A stretch of DNA of 64,000 nt from Craspedostauros australis (Eukaryota; Bacillariophyta; Bacillariophyceae; Mastogloiales; Achnanthaceae), in contig JAMXDE010000038.1 in the NCBI GenBank assembly GCA_026770025.1, positions 558,001-622,000 on the forward strand. Direction: 5' to 3'. This document shows, piece by piece, positions 35,901 through 50,900 of this stretch; within the stretch, counting starts at the first letter, position 1; every line of letters starts with the position of its first letter. Under the pieces are notes generated by a model. The model ran no database searches and was not told where the DNA came from. It saw only the letters and a list, made by a program, of their open reading frames with translations. The translations under genes were made by a program, and so were the position numbers.

Positions 35901-38900
35901 TGCCAGGAATTGCATTGGATACATCCGATGCAGACGCCTGCAACGAGAAGGAACGTCCCGTGCAGAATAGCAGCGAGAAGGTGCAGCAAATCAGCGGCTT
36001 CATGCTGTTCTTGTGGCTGCAGATGTAGTTGCTGGATTTCATGATCGCACCCTCGAGAGTGTAGTGAACAGTTTGCCTCAAATGCAACGCCAGGGGCCTA
36101 ATCTGTTGCAAAAGCAAGGGACGAAGCAGGTGTTGCTTTATCCGCTGTGACGGCGCAATGGATCTTTCCTCGGCTGTTGCCTTTCAATGAGCATGGACGG
36201 CTCACGAGAGCAAAGCATGCCACACGCAGGATCCATGTGGTGCGAGATGATCGGTGATCGGATCCAAAAAGATGACACGCGCAAAGTTGAACTTCAGTTG
36301 TTGTTTCTGGCGAAACTGTTGAAGTCGGTGGAGTCGAGGATACACACGATCACTTCGACCATTCCAACAACCACTTGACCCATACGATTGAAACAAGGTT
36401 GATACCAACAACAGAACATGATCGCGACAGAAACACGAACATGGACACAACAACGTGCGATTCGCCACTACCGCAATGGAACTGCCGCCAACCAATCGTG
36501 ACGGCAGTTGTTTCTCAACTGGACGTGATGAACAAGAGCGAGAACGATGGAGTTCGTGGAGGCGATGGTGATCGAACGGTGCTGTTGCTCGCTTCGCAAT
36601 CACAATGACAAATACAATCACAACACACAACCACATCCACCGCCATCGATAGGACCAGCAATACCAACACCAGAAGCACATTCAAATACTCTGCCAATAC
36701 ATTACATCATATTCTATAATATTGTATAACATTTTATATAAGATTCGTAATCGAGACAAGATGGCAAAAGCAAACTGTGCTTCACCAGGATGTACTCAGA
36801 CAGTGACTGGCAACCTCGCATGTCCCAAGTGCGTCCAGCTCGGTCTCAAGCCCACCTACTTTTGCAGCCAGGACTGCTTCAAGAAGAACTACGGCAGCCA
36901 CAAGCAGGTGCATTCCTTGGCCAAGCAGATCATTGCTGCGCAGAGGTAAGTCTGCGAGGGTCTTTCTCAAGTGTTATGATGATTGTGATGATGTTGATGT
37001 TGATGATGTTGATGTTCATAAGAATGGAGTGTCAGAGTATAGTACTCCATCCGCATGCTTTCATTGCAAGGTTGCATCGATTTCTTGAGCATGCATACAT
37101 ACGACTACATGATGGTGTTTGGTGGCGATGCGTTGGTTGATGATCTCTCGTCATACTCGTACGCTTGATCCATCCATTCCATTCCGTATTCTCGTGTGTT
37201 GTGCGATCTTTACTCAAATTTCCGTCTTCTTCGCCCATCAACAACAACATTAACAACGCTAACACCACCAACAACCATACCATACCATGCTATACTCATT
37301 CCCATGTGTTTGAAACGAGCAGCGCGCAACACAGAAAGACACCACCTAGCGACGGTGTCTCGTGCCCTGCTGATGCATCCAAGGAGCAAAAGCTCTCGCT
37401 GCCCGACTGGGCGCAGGCCTACTCCTTCACCGGCGCACTGCGACCGGCATTGTACAGCCCCCGGCGCGCAGTGAAACCTGGCATTCGAAAGCCAGATTAT
37501 GCCGATCACATCGCCGGCATTTCGGAGAGCGAGCAGAAGGACAAATCGTATCACAACAACATCCGCATCTACACCTCGAAGGAGCTCGACGGCGAATTCG
37601 GAATGCGCCACTCCTGCAAGATGGGGCGTGAGGTGCTGGACATTGCCGGCAAGGCGCTGCGACCTGGCGTCACGACGGACGAGATCGATCGCGTCGTCCA
37701 CGAGGCCTGCATGGAGCGCATGTGCTATCCCTCGCCGCTCAACTACTACAATTTCCCCAAATCCGTCTGCACCAGCGTCAACGAAGTCATCTGTCACGGC
37801 ATTCCAGACTACAGAGAAATCGAGGACGGCGACATCGTCAACATCGACATCACCACGTACAACCTGGGCGGCTACCACGCCGATCTCAATGAGACCTTCG
37901 GTGTGGGCAAGGTCGACGCGGACGGAAAGAAGCTCATCCAGACGTCATTCGAATGCCTGGCTGCCGCCCTGGCCCTCGTCAAGCCCGGCACGTTGTACCG
38001 CGATCTGGGCACAGCGATCCACAAAAAGGCCGTGTCCAACGGCTGCAGCGTCAACCGCACGTACTGCGGTCACGGCATCGGCACCCTCTTCCACACGGTC
38101 CCCAACATCCCGCACTACCACAAGAACAAGGCCAAGGGCACCATGAAGGCCGGCCACGTTTTTACGGTCGAACCCATGGTCAACCTCGGAACGCCCGCCG
38201 ACACGACGTGGTACGACAACTGGACGGCCGTCACCACGGACGGCAAGCGCAGCGCGCAATTCGAGCACATGGTCCTCGTCACGGATACCGGATGCGAAAT
38301 ACTGACAGCCAGGGCGGATGAACCAGTCATGACGTGGAATCCGGATATTAGTTTCGTCTGCGGCTAATGTTCAAATGAGTGATGGGTGAGCGAAGTGGAA
38401 CAGAGTACTATGCCATGAATAGGATTGTGTTTGTGAACGCAATTGCATAGCGGAACTGCGTGGGAACTCACGCGTTGTTTTCGTTCACCATGAACAATGT
38501 CTACCTTCGATCTTGTAGGCTTTCATAAGACTGATTCGTTCACGATTGCGCGCCACACCACCCAAAACGAAATCATGTGTGCAACAGTCGCTACGTAAAA
38601 ATAGTACTGCGGCTACAGCTATGTTTTTGCGATTACGGCTGCTGCGCTTCTCATCCCCGCGAAAATCAGCGTGTCACTAAAAGCCAGATCTGCTACCCCT
38701 TCAACGTGTAGAATTTGTACCACGTTCAACGGCAGTGCCTCCTCGCTGAAACGGAGGTAACACAGGCAAACGCATCCAAAAATAAAACTCCCAAAAGAGA
38801 CAACGCAAAGATAGGCAAAGCGGAGCGCTGTTGCTCACAATTTTGGGTTGAAGGCAGTAGAGCTCCACATCACATCGCGCTCCGAACGACAACACATCTG

Positions 38901-41900
38901 AAGGTGAGGAAAGGCCAGATGGGAATGATCGTTGCTGTTGCTGTCATAGTTGCTGTGCGGTGTTGGAGATGCGAATGCAGGTGCCACGATGAGCGCGGAG
39001 GGCTGCGCACGGCAATGTCCGTTGAATTTTACGACATGATGTGCACAATCGCGTCTGCGACGATGGGATGATTGATTCCCTTCTTCTTTTGGGAACACGC
39101 TGGTGTTGCCTTTGATTGTCGCTCGCAATGAGTTGGTGCCATCGGGGTTTGGCTGTGTCGTCGAGAGTGTTGTGGATGTGAATGGTCATGTGATTTACAC
39201 ATCTCTAACAGGTTCGTTCCGTTTCATCATGTGCGTTGCCTTTTTCTCGCTGCACCATACTACTACCCACACCTTCGCATCCACCAACTCTCTGTCCTAC
39301 TGCCTTCTGCCACAACAGCCATCCAAGTGCATCCAGCATTCCAACAACAACAACAACAAGAGATAGAGATTGATCAAGGCCCACGGCTTGCAGTCTGTCA
39401 CAATGACGACAGCACAGACCAACAACAACGCTCCTGCGACAGCCTCGGGCAGCACTCAAGCCCACAGTCAGCCATCCACAGCGCCCAAGCGTTCCTCCAT
39501 TGCGGATGGCCCGGTTGCCCTCGCGGTCGCCGTGCCAGTCCCAACGACTATCGTCATGGGATCACCAGCTGTGGGGACAGCAGCTCCGAAGACCCTCGTG
39601 ACGGCCACGCCAAAAATCGCACCCGCCGTGACGCCTGGAGCCAAGAAGGCAGCTGCGACGACTCCAACGCAGCCCAAGGCAACTCCAGAGAAAGCGACCG
39701 CTGCGGCCACCGTCACACCAGGCGCAAGCGCGAAGAAGGCAACTGCGACGACCCCTCCCACTCCAACCAGCACGGTTCAACCGAATGCGATGACCACGCC
39801 ATCAAAAGCCGTTGCGACGGCCACTGGTCAACCGAAGGTAACCCCAGTTCCTCCAAAACGGACACCACCAACACAAGCGCAAGCAAAAACTGCTCCAATG
39901 GTGACAGTTGCTGCAAAGGCCATTGCGGCACCGGCAAAGACGGCTCCATCTGCAACGAAAGCGACTGCGGCTCCTGCGAAGGAGGCCACTCCCACTGTGA
40001 AAGCCGGTGCAACAACTGCGACGATTGCAAAAACTACAACTGCTGTGACGACTGCGAAACAGCCAAGGGTGGCTCCGACTGGAGCCAGGCCGACAGCTGC
40101 GAAGCAGACTCTTCCGATTGTGAGAGCCATCGCAACGGCCACAACAGCCACAGCAACAAAAGCAACAACAACTGCGGCACAGTCGAAGGGGGCAACTGTA
40201 CCCAAACAATCTCTTCCCATTGTGCAAGCTATTGCGACGACCGCCGCCACCGCAGCAGCAAAGTCAAGGGCAGCACCGCCAGCAACGAAGACAGCTGCAT
40301 CGAACCAACCCACTCCGATCGTGAGAGCTCTCTTAACCACGACCACTGCGGCGCATCGCCCAGTTGCAACGAATACTGGGCAGCCAAAGCCCGCACCACC
40401 GTCAGCGGCACAAACCACTACTACGCAAGAGTCCGCCGCCACAATACGTGCAAGAAATCAAGCCAGCAACATCGTCAGACTCAATGGCAAGTTTTCGACT
40501 CAGCGCAAAGTCAACAAGCACAACACCGAAGCAAAACGCCAGGCTACCGCAGCCAAGCACCCCGCCAACCCATACACCAGTTACCTACCCCCTGGCACAT
40601 CCTACAACACCGCCGGCTACGTACCTCCTCCGGGAACTGCGACACCGTACGCTAGCTATGTGGCCGCCAACACTGCCTACAACCACACTGCTTACATGCC
40701 TCCTCCATCCGCCAATTCTCCATACGCCGGTTACGTGCCTCCTGGCACTGTTTACAACAGCACTGGCTACACCACAGCCTACAACACCACAGCCTACATG
40801 CCGCCCCCTCACAACTCTACCCCAGTCGCCGGCTACATTGCTAACAACGCCGGCAAACATGGCGCTGCCACTGCGACGACTGCTGCGGCAGGCAAGCCCA
40901 AAGCAAAAGGGAAGGCGAAGGCAAATGCAAAGACCGGCAAACAGGATGAGACGGAAGTGGTGGTGATAGACAACGACGACGACGACGACGACGACGACGA
41001 CAGCGTGGAGTCGCACCAGCAAAAGGAGAAGCCGACACTCAAGCGCATTCCCATGACTCACGAACTTGAACTTGCATTGCAAGATGTAACTGGAGGTGCG
41101 AAACTGACGGCACAGCTGGAGGTGATTAACATTGACAAGGAGCCAGCCGCAGCAGCAGAAGCAGAAGCATCAGCTGAAGCGGACACAGCAGCAGCAGCAG
41201 CAGCACCGACAGCGACAGCGACAGCAGCACCTGCGGAAGCAGTTCCAGCCACAGCAACAAAAACAACAGAATCGCCAGAAACACCACCAGCTCCTGCTCC
41301 ACCACGATATGTGGCCATCATGAAGGGGAAGGATGGACTGGAGAATTGCATCTTCCTCTCCATGGAGAACGCACGCCAGTTCCTGAATTCGTTCTCCGTC
41401 TTCAAGGAGTTCAAGTACTTGGACGAAGCTGATTCATACCTCGTGAAGAACACGCCGATAACGAAGCTTCTCACCACGCAGGCACCCGCAGCATCCACAG
41501 CCACCATCAACGCTGCCGGAACGTTGACGACGATGCAGAACGCGTCCGGTACAGGCCCAACCACTCCACAACCGCGTGCATCCACAGCGCCTCTGTCAAT
41601 TCATCACCTTCCGCCTCCACCGCTGAAACAGAAGCAGTTCAAGCTCAACTACACCGTGGAACAGCTCAAGGCCGTGGCCAAGCTGGAGACCTTGGAGGAC
41701 ACACCGACAAAGTTGTGGTGGGATATGTACACGGATCTTCTCACATTTCACAAGCGCCATGGCAACCTTCTCATCCGACCAGACAAGTCCATCTTGTCGC
41801 AGGATCGCATCCTCGGAGAAAGCTACGTCCCTCTCGTTATTTGGATAGCGGAGCAGCGCGTCCAGTACAAGGAATCGAAGGAACGTATAAAAGAGCAGCG

Positions 41901-44900
41901 GATCCGGAAAATAAGAGAAAAGTACCTTACCGCACACCGAAAGAGCACCGGAAAGAAAGGCGGAAAGGCCGGTTCCAAGAAGCGAGCAGCAGATGACGAC
42001 TCTGATGACCCCAACGCTGTTCGAAGGAGCAGGCGCAATCGAAAAAAGGTGAACTACAAGGAAAAGAAGCACATCGAATCAGATGATAACTCAACCTCTT
42101 CAGGGTGTGAAAGCGAGTACAGCGATGACAGCTTCAACCTGGAACGTAGAGGGCGCAGAAGCAGTTCATCCAGCCACAATGGCTCTGACCTTCCGACAAG
42201 CATGAAGGTCACGCGCTTGGAACAGCTTGGCTTCAGCTGGACGGTCACCCCAAGCGAAATCAAGGTCGCGCGAGTGGTGGCGCGCACGGCCGAGACGTCC
42301 GTGAGGACCATCGACAAGGATGGTTCCTTGTCCAAGGACATCTTTGGCGAGGGCCGTGGTCTTGCCAGACCCAAGGAGAACGCAGCCGGTGGCAAAAACG
42401 ACGGCAACGACAATGATTCCAGCTCCGACGAGGACAGTGACGAGGATACCTTCGATGCCAAACTCGTGAAGACCGGGCCAAGTGATATCAACGACGATCC
42501 CACAGTCAAGGCTATCGAGAGGTATGCCAAGTGCCAGTCTTTCTTGGATGCGATCAACGCCAATAGCGTAGCAGCCGTAGACCGCCAACGTCACAAGCGA
42601 GAATTCAAGAGGGCCATGCACTCCATTCAGTCTTCACGCAAGGTCCACAGCCGATGGCAGCAAATGATGGGCAAGATGAGAGACTTCAAGGAAAAGTATG
42701 GTCACACCAACGTATACCTCGCCATCAATGGCTTGACCAAACCCATTAAGCGTCGTCGCGTCCAGGCAAGCAATCCAGCACCGACCGCAACTGGTGCCGC
42801 AGCGAATGGCAATGGTGCCGATGAAGAACCGGAAACCCAGCCTCGTGAGACTGGCACCGGCCTCGTTGGCGGCAGTGGTGACGCAAAGAACGATGATGCC
42901 ATGGAGACGGAACCAACCGACAATGACAAGGAGAAGAACAAGGACGATGACAACGATGACGATGACGATGAGTTCATCCCGATAGAGTCGTACAAGCAGC
43001 TCAAGGTATGGGCGGACAACCAACGAAGGTTCTACCGTGAATGGCAAGCGGCTGGGCGCATTAACAACACCAACTCCAAGGGCACCTTCTGCGCGGACAA
43101 GGAGCGCATGCTAACGGAGATCGGCTTTGACTTAAATGTCGACAAGCGCATGTACCGCAAGCCTGGAGCCCGTTGGGAGGCATCGTATAAGAAGCTGAAA
43201 GAGTACGGCGAGGCCAACGATGGAGATTTCGAAATCACGAAGGCCATGGCAGACGAGGATCCTTCGTTGCAAGACATCCGACGGTTCTCCATCGAGCAGC
43301 GGGCCCAATTCAGGTACCTCAAAGACGGGCAACTATCGACGATGTCCGAGGAGAAGCGGCAGCGCCTGCTGGCCATCGGGTTCCCGCTCGTTCACGTCAC
43401 GTTCGAGGATCGCGTGAAGCAGCTCAAGGAGCACATGGATAAAACGGGTGGCAAGGTCTTCAACAAGGGCCACGAGCTGTCCAAATGGGCCAAGAAGGTC
43501 AAGACACAGATCCAACGATTCGATGCCGGAAAGGGATGCCGCATCACCAAGGATCAGGTGGATCAGCTCAAGGCATTGGGATTCGAGGCGGGCAAGTCGT
43601 ACGATCCCGTCGATGACCTCGTCGATGAGCATACTTGGGATGAGCAGTTTGCGCGTCTCAAGGCCTACAGCGAGGAGCATGGCGACTGCCTCGTGAACAC
43701 GAACCCGCCGCTCGATGATTTCAAGAAGTGGGTACGTCTGCAGCGAGTCCAGTACCGCCGTCTGCAGGCTGGGAAGCCGACACGATTGACCGCGCTCCGT
43801 TTGCAGAAGCTGTACGACGTCGGTTTCATGTTCCGCCAAAAGCCCAACTACTGGAGCTTCAATGACCGCCTGGAGCAGCTCAAGGAGTACAAGGCAAAGC
43901 ATGGGCACACACGAGTTCCAGTGATGGAGGGTGCGCTGGGAGCCTTCGTGTCGTCATGCCGAACGGAGTACGGCAAGCGCACGATGGGACGACCCAACAC
44001 CATGAAGGATGACCGCTTGGCCGCGTTGGAGGCCATCGAGTTTGAGTTCAACGTGGGCAAGCGCCTCGGCCCGCAGAACGGCCGCAAGTCATGGGACGAG
44101 CGGTTCCAGCAGCTGCTGCGATACAAGGCTGAACACGGAGACACCGTCGTTCCGCAGCACTTCGTCGGCTACAACAATCTTGGAAAGTGGGTGCAAGCGC
44201 AACGCAAGAACTACAAGAAGCTCCGTTCCGGCAACAAGACGAGCCTCAGCCCAGACCGAGTCGCGCAGCTTGAGCAGATCGGCTTCGTGTGGGATGCGAG
44301 TTACAAGCTGAGGAAGCAACCCAAGCCACCTCCGCCCGCCAACACGAACGCTGTGGATCAGACCGTCGAAATGACGGAACCTCTCCCTGCATTCCCCCAG
44401 CAGATCGCCAACACGGTGTTCCAGCACAGGGATTTCATGCAACACCTTCATCAGCCGCAGCACCACCATCAACAACACCACCACCACCAAGCGCCAAGGA
44501 ATTTGATGCGTCGCAGATTGCCCACCGCGTCGAACGCCATGGAACCACCGAATGCCGATGCAATTGCCGCGGCCACAGCAGCAGCTGCAGCGGCAGCCCA
44601 CGCAGGCGAGACCTTGGCCGAAAGGGCCGCAGATCTCTTCTCCAATGATTACGACAGCTTGCGAAGAACATTCCTTTGATCTCGAAGGGGGTGGAGAAGA
44701 ACAGGAGCATTTGGAGTTTGATTTCTAGGAATGTCAAGAAGATATTAGAACCATGTTATTGAATGTCATCAAATCTGAAGTAGATGAGAGCTGAGTGGAG
44801 TAGATCACTCTATTATTACATCGTATAATAATAGCATTCATGTTCGTCCATTTGGTATTATTGTTTGTGTGTGTGTGTGTGGCACACTGGGTGTGTCCCC

Positions 44901-47900
44901 GCAACAGTTTCAATGAGCTCAGCTTCACTTCACTTCATTTTGCTTCACGTCTTCGGATACAGAATGTCATAGTGGCCAGGTCTGTACAGCACGGAGAGCT
45001 GGAGCTTGCTGTCCTCCGGACCGAAGACATGCTGCACCAGCTTGCCACCCTTGAATTCATGTCCGTCCAAATACTCCACGCGCACGGTGACGCCAAATGC
45101 TTCGGCCAACGCCAGAACTTGCACCATGGCGCATTCCTTCCCCATCGGCTCGACCTGGGCCCTGCAAAACGCCGCGACGTCGACGTAACCACCTTCCATG
45201 TAGGGCAAAAACCGATTGGGATCGCTCTTGAGATACGACGCCGTGAGCACCCTCATGTACCATGTGCAGTACTCGCTGGAGTCATTCTCCTTGTTCAGCT
45301 CGATCTCCAGCTGCTGCGTCGTGGACAGCTTGTTTTGCTGTATGGATTCGAGCAATTCCACCAACGCCTCGTGGAACATGTCGATGGCGTACTCGTCGTA
45401 TCCGCCCACGTTCATCACGAATTGGTTGGATTCCTTGGCTGCGCTTGCGGAGAATGCGAGAAAACAAATGGTGAGTATGAGCGGTGTGGGTGAGCATATC
45501 GCTGGTACGCACGAGGGCAATGGCAAGCACCGTCGAGTGGATCAGAGCAAGCACGAGTACTCGCTTGCGAAGATGAGCAAATGGAATTGCCCCTCACTCT
45601 TCATCGTCGCAGTCTTCGCTTTGATGATGGGCGGTCGACACGAAGATCCTGTCAGTTCTTCTCTCCCAGTGCACGGCTGGTGTGGAAGAAAATGACCCTG
45701 CACTCCCATTCTCGTCCAACGGCATCGAGGACTGCACATTCCATCTTCTCCACATCCATTCTCGTAGCTCACCATACTTTGCCACGCGATCCAATTCATC
45801 GGCATTGGCCGGGTTCATGAGATGCTCGCACAGACCGAAGAGGAATGCGCGGTAGTAGCAGTTGCCATCACCTCGCACCGTGCGAACATGCTGATACGAT
45901 CGATCCAACTCATCGATGCCCAGCAGAAAGAACTTGGATGACCCGTCCGTCTCGTAGCGCTTCCGCAGAGACGCGATGGGCATCGGAACCGACGTCAGTG
46001 GCTGCGTCTCCTTGATCTCCTTCTCGATTGCCTCCATCTGAGCCTGCGTCTTGGCGTGCATCGCCGCGATCTCATTGCCTCCATCATCGGCATCACCATG
46101 GTTGGGCTTGGATTCGTCCGTCATTGCTTCACTCCACTTTGCTTCGCTTCACTTCAGTCTCTTTCCTACCATGAAAGCCACCACGATGATCAACCACTCG
46201 GACGAGCCAGGTGCGTCTCCGCTCAGGTGGTTCTTCTCAGCTCCTGCTTCTGTTGCCATGGTGGAGGCTGTTGGAACCGCCGCCACGATCCTTGATCGAA
46301 AGATCTCTCTGGCTCTCTCTGTTCGGAGCCAGAGACTCGCCGTGACCATCGGGTCCACGATCGTGGTGGTCGCGGCCAATCCAAAGCGCTTCTCTCGATT
46401 TGTTGAATCGTGGTCGAAGGAGTCCAAAGTTGAAGAAATGTCGTCGAGCCGTTTCGCGCCACGTCACCTTCCGTGGAACAAGAACACGATTCCTCAACAG
46501 ATCCAAAGAATGCCTTCCACATTTCTCTGTTCCAGATCAGGCCCTTCGTCACAGTTTGCTCTCTTTGTTCCCTTCCCTGCGAATAGAGGGTTCGCTGTCT
46601 GTGAGCTACTGATCGAAGGCGTGGGTGGAAGCGAAGAATTACGTTTGGCCTTGGACAAAGGACGGGACCACGATCAACGTATGCAAGGGGAGAGACACGC
46701 ACCCCTCCGCCCTTGCGAGAAGGAGTTGCACTACCGCATCTTCGTCAAGTGCATCGAAGTTTGTGAAGAGGGCCCTTTTATCGTCAATCGTGCTGCTTTG
46801 GAGCAGTCGCATGCAAGGAACTCATCTAAGGGAGGGCTTGTGTGCGCAACTTGAGCTGCGTGTCACGTGAAGGAGGAGTACTATGTGCGTTTGTACGAGT
46901 ATGTGCAGTGGTTGGTGAAGTCCTCGTGGTCACGGTATTTGTAGTCGTATTGGGCGACACAGATTCTGGTAGACGGAAACGGCGTAGAGCGGATTCAGAA
47001 ACCATCCACGCTCGCCGATACAGTACAGCTGCAGTACCATGGCCAGCATCATTCATGTTGGGCAGATATGCACAGCAACGAGGCAGTGAAGTGTAATCTT
47101 GAGTCTAGTGTACTCTTGAGTCTAGTGTACCTCGGCACAGCATTTTGGCTCTCTCTTGGGTACTTGCGTGATGACAGTTGCCAGTCGCTGCGCCCACTCC
47201 ATGATTCTACTTCCTGTCACCTGTTGCTTTGCTGTTGGAGAGTGCGAGCATTTGGACGGCACAGCGTTCGCGCGATGTCGTTCCGCACATCTCCATTCAG
47301 AAATTCTGTCGTCCGCGCGGGTTGGATTGGAGATGTCCCCCAACTGCGGTCTTGGTGTTGCGTCTGTTCGCGTTGGAGTGCAACACCCAAGCGACTTCTT
47401 GCTCAGTGGGGAACAGGGCTCAAAGTACGTAACGTACAAGCAAACAAGCAATTGTGTATCATGAAATGGGAGTAGCGCATCATCGCCTCGGCAATGTGGC
47501 ACTGTTCTCGATCGGCGAATGCCAGCAGTTTGAAAAAGCGACAGCCCATGGGTGAGTACTGTTCGAACACGACTTCGTCATCCAGTCAAGTCCATGCATC
47601 CATGAGCATCCATGGTACCACTCCCATCTTCGGAACGATGGCAGATCAGTGGTGCCGCCTCAGATTGTTGTTCTTCCAGCTGTGCATGGTAATGGAGCGC
47701 CAAAGACACGATCGAAGCTTCTACCATGCTATGAGGTAAAATACGATCTATTCGTGCCTTACCCACCATGCCGACGAATACCTTCTCCAATGTTCAGCAC
47801 GAACAGACAGAATAGAGGCCTATCGCATTTCACATTGCGAGTCCCACGGTACAAAATAACCTGATAATGACATTTTTAGAGGGGCAACATGCGAACTTCC

Positions 47901-50900
47901 CCCTCGGAAAGTGAAACTCGATTGCGTTTTAGGAGCCAAAAACACAATTGAGTTTCACATTGCAGTCCCGGCAATCCAACCTTCCACGTGTTGAAACGAA
48001 ACCAACGACCAATCATTTCTCTTCATTTGCAGCAATGTTGAGTCGTCCTTGTCGTGCTGATGATAGTTTTTATGAGATGCTAGTGATGATGAAACTAGCA
48101 TTCCGAACGAGGGGTGCATGGAGCGATAGAGAGTGATTGCGATGTCGAATATGCTTGTAAGCTTCACATATGATATCTGCGCGCAAGTATCAAAGGCCAC
48201 CTTCATGATCCAGCTGAGGAATCTTTGCTCATATCCTATTTCACCCGATGCAACATCCGCGGCGTGTTCCTGATGCTCTGAGGATTAGTGTAGTCAGATA
48301 CGACCAGGGACTTCTACCAACGGACATTTTGCATCCTTTGGAGATCCTGAATGCCATATCAGAAGTCGTTGGTGGTCTCCAATCACCCCAACATGCAATC
48401 GCAATAGTTCTGTGTAGACTGCGTGAAGAGCTTCTATTGGACAACAAACTGCTGATCTATCTCCATAATACGGTGATCAAGAGGTCTCTGCCATCGACAT
48501 TGGCAACAGAGCCTTGAACAAGCCGTGAATTAGCAGGGACAAAGTGCTTGCGCATCTGTTGCCGGACCTCTGTTGGTGGCAAAGTTGAGACAGAAGAGAT
48601 GGCAACGAACCTCTCACAACACGAAACTCCTAAGAGGAGAAAGAGGGATGTGTGTTGCGTACAACTCAGAGCACACCCATTAATCATCCTATCAACCTTT
48701 GGTCTCAACAAGTCATGCGATAACATGCAAGGAGCATTCATATCAGAGCAGTCTAAACTAGAGCTCTATTCTACAGAAGAGAACCCGATTCAGTCATGTT
48801 GGTCGTCTTTCTGAGTAGGTCACGAACTAGTCACGAGTACCAATGTGAAATCCGAACGTGAGTGCCACATGTGACATGAACACAGGGGTGTGAATGTGAA
48901 ATGCGATAGGCCTCTAATGTACGTGTGGCAGAGAACATGGCAAGCGCAGCGTAGAGTAACACAGAACGTCGTACGTTGCGTTTACATCCTTTGGGTCGCA
49001 AGATGCTCCGTACAAAGCTCTCCAAGCTTGTTGTGCACCAGATGCTCTGTGCGCCATCTGGGTTTCATCGATTTATGCATTTGTTGGCATTGGTACTCTG
49101 GAGTAGTATAACAATATTCATTATTGTAGAGCATAACACTATTATAAGACGTAGGTATGGAAAGTTGCGAGCACGCCCACTCTCGCTCGGGTGAGGATCA
49201 TTAGGCCTGCATGTGCTGTATGGTCTGAAGAAAGCACTCGCTATGAATGCCAAAGGTGAACACCAATGCCAGAGAGCCCTGTTTTGGAGCTGGTCTCGGT
49301 TTCCACGAATACTCTTTCTTCGCAAATCCAGTCGACGCCCTGCCTTCAGTTGTCCCCTCTCTCCCGTTGGAGGAGCGAAAGGAGCTGCTTTCGTTTTTCA
49401 TCGTTATGGAACAAGCATGCAATGATGTACTGATTCCGGGCTTGCGCAGGCAATTCCAGTGCGCGCTGAGTTTCGGCGAGATCTTGGGGACGACTGGCCG
49501 TAGCTTGATCATTGCCCAACTGGTCGAGACCCGGGCTCGGTCGCTGCAGTTGTGCGCGTAGGTACTGTTGCAGTTGAAGCTGGCTCAGCAGTTGACGTTG
49601 AGATTGTGCTTGGGATTGTGCCTCCTGAGCTGCTTGCAAGTTGGCCAGAATCCCGAAATCTGTGGGCCCTGCGCTTCCCGTCCCAGCACCAGTAGTGCCA
49701 GCGTTTGGAATCGAAGCAGCTGGATGAGTTTCCCCTTCAGAAGAGGAATGGTGGAGAGGATGGTTTGCTTGGTTTGCAACCGAGCGATTGTTCGCAGATG
49801 CAGCTGCCAACATGGTATCTTGCAGTGGAGTGCTGGGAAGCGATGTTAACTGAGCTCCAAGCTGCATACGCAGTTGCAACTGCTGCCGGATCAACTCATC
49901 CAGCCTTGCGGGGCCGAGAGAGTCACCTTCTGATGAACGCGCACGGGGAGCATCTTGGGCGTTCGGAGGCACATGCTGACCTGCGAATTGATTTCTTGCC
50001 ATCTCCATGACTGCTGCCGACGGGGCTGTTCTTGGTCGTGTCGATATTGGTGCATGCAGGTATCCACTCAAAGGCGCTGATGGCCGTGCAGGTAGAGCCG
50101 GAGGTGCAGCCAGGGATGCTGTTGGAGCCGAGGCGCTGAGATGTGCGATCGCAGCCAAGGCTTCCTGATTTGTGCTGTGCATATTTGTCGTGGAAGGTGG
50201 AAGTGCAACGCTGCTTGCAGCGACAAGGGCGGCGATACGGGCCAACTGAGACGATGCGGTAGTTCCAGAGATCGATGCGGCCGGAGGCAATGGTGCCGTA
50301 GGCGAGGAGAGGAATTGTCCAAGCGTAATGGGCGTTTGATGAGCGCTTGGTAAGCTTTGTCCCGCCACATCCAAGTTGATGAGCGAACCTCCGTGACCTC
50401 TCTTCTTGCTTGGACTGTCCTGAGTATGATGGACTGACATCGATGGGTTCTTGGCGTGGGTAGAATCGCGAGACGCTGAGCTGCTCTTCAAGATGAGCGG
50501 ACTCATCTGAGATGCAATCATTGCCCCATCAATCTTGTTGCGACCATGCTTTCTTCGTTTGGACTGGGGTGATTTTGATGAGTTGTGGACTGATGACGCT
50601 TCCGATTCATCACTGCTATTTTCGAGAAGGGAATCCGATGGGCGTTTCCCACCTGCATTGGAGCCAACGGCGGCCAATACTGGTGACGATGTGATGATCT
50701 TCGAGCCCTCCTTCTTGTAACAGATGTACCGCAAGGCCTGCTTCACCTTCTCGATGGCAACCGCGTTGGGGGCGATTTCGTACGCAACTTCGTGCGATAT
50801 CCCACGTTCCTCGAGTTGCGCCTTCGATAGCTTGCTCAGGAAACGGCCGTTCTTGTTCTTCACAGTGTCGATGGCATCTTGGACGATGGCGCTCTTGATC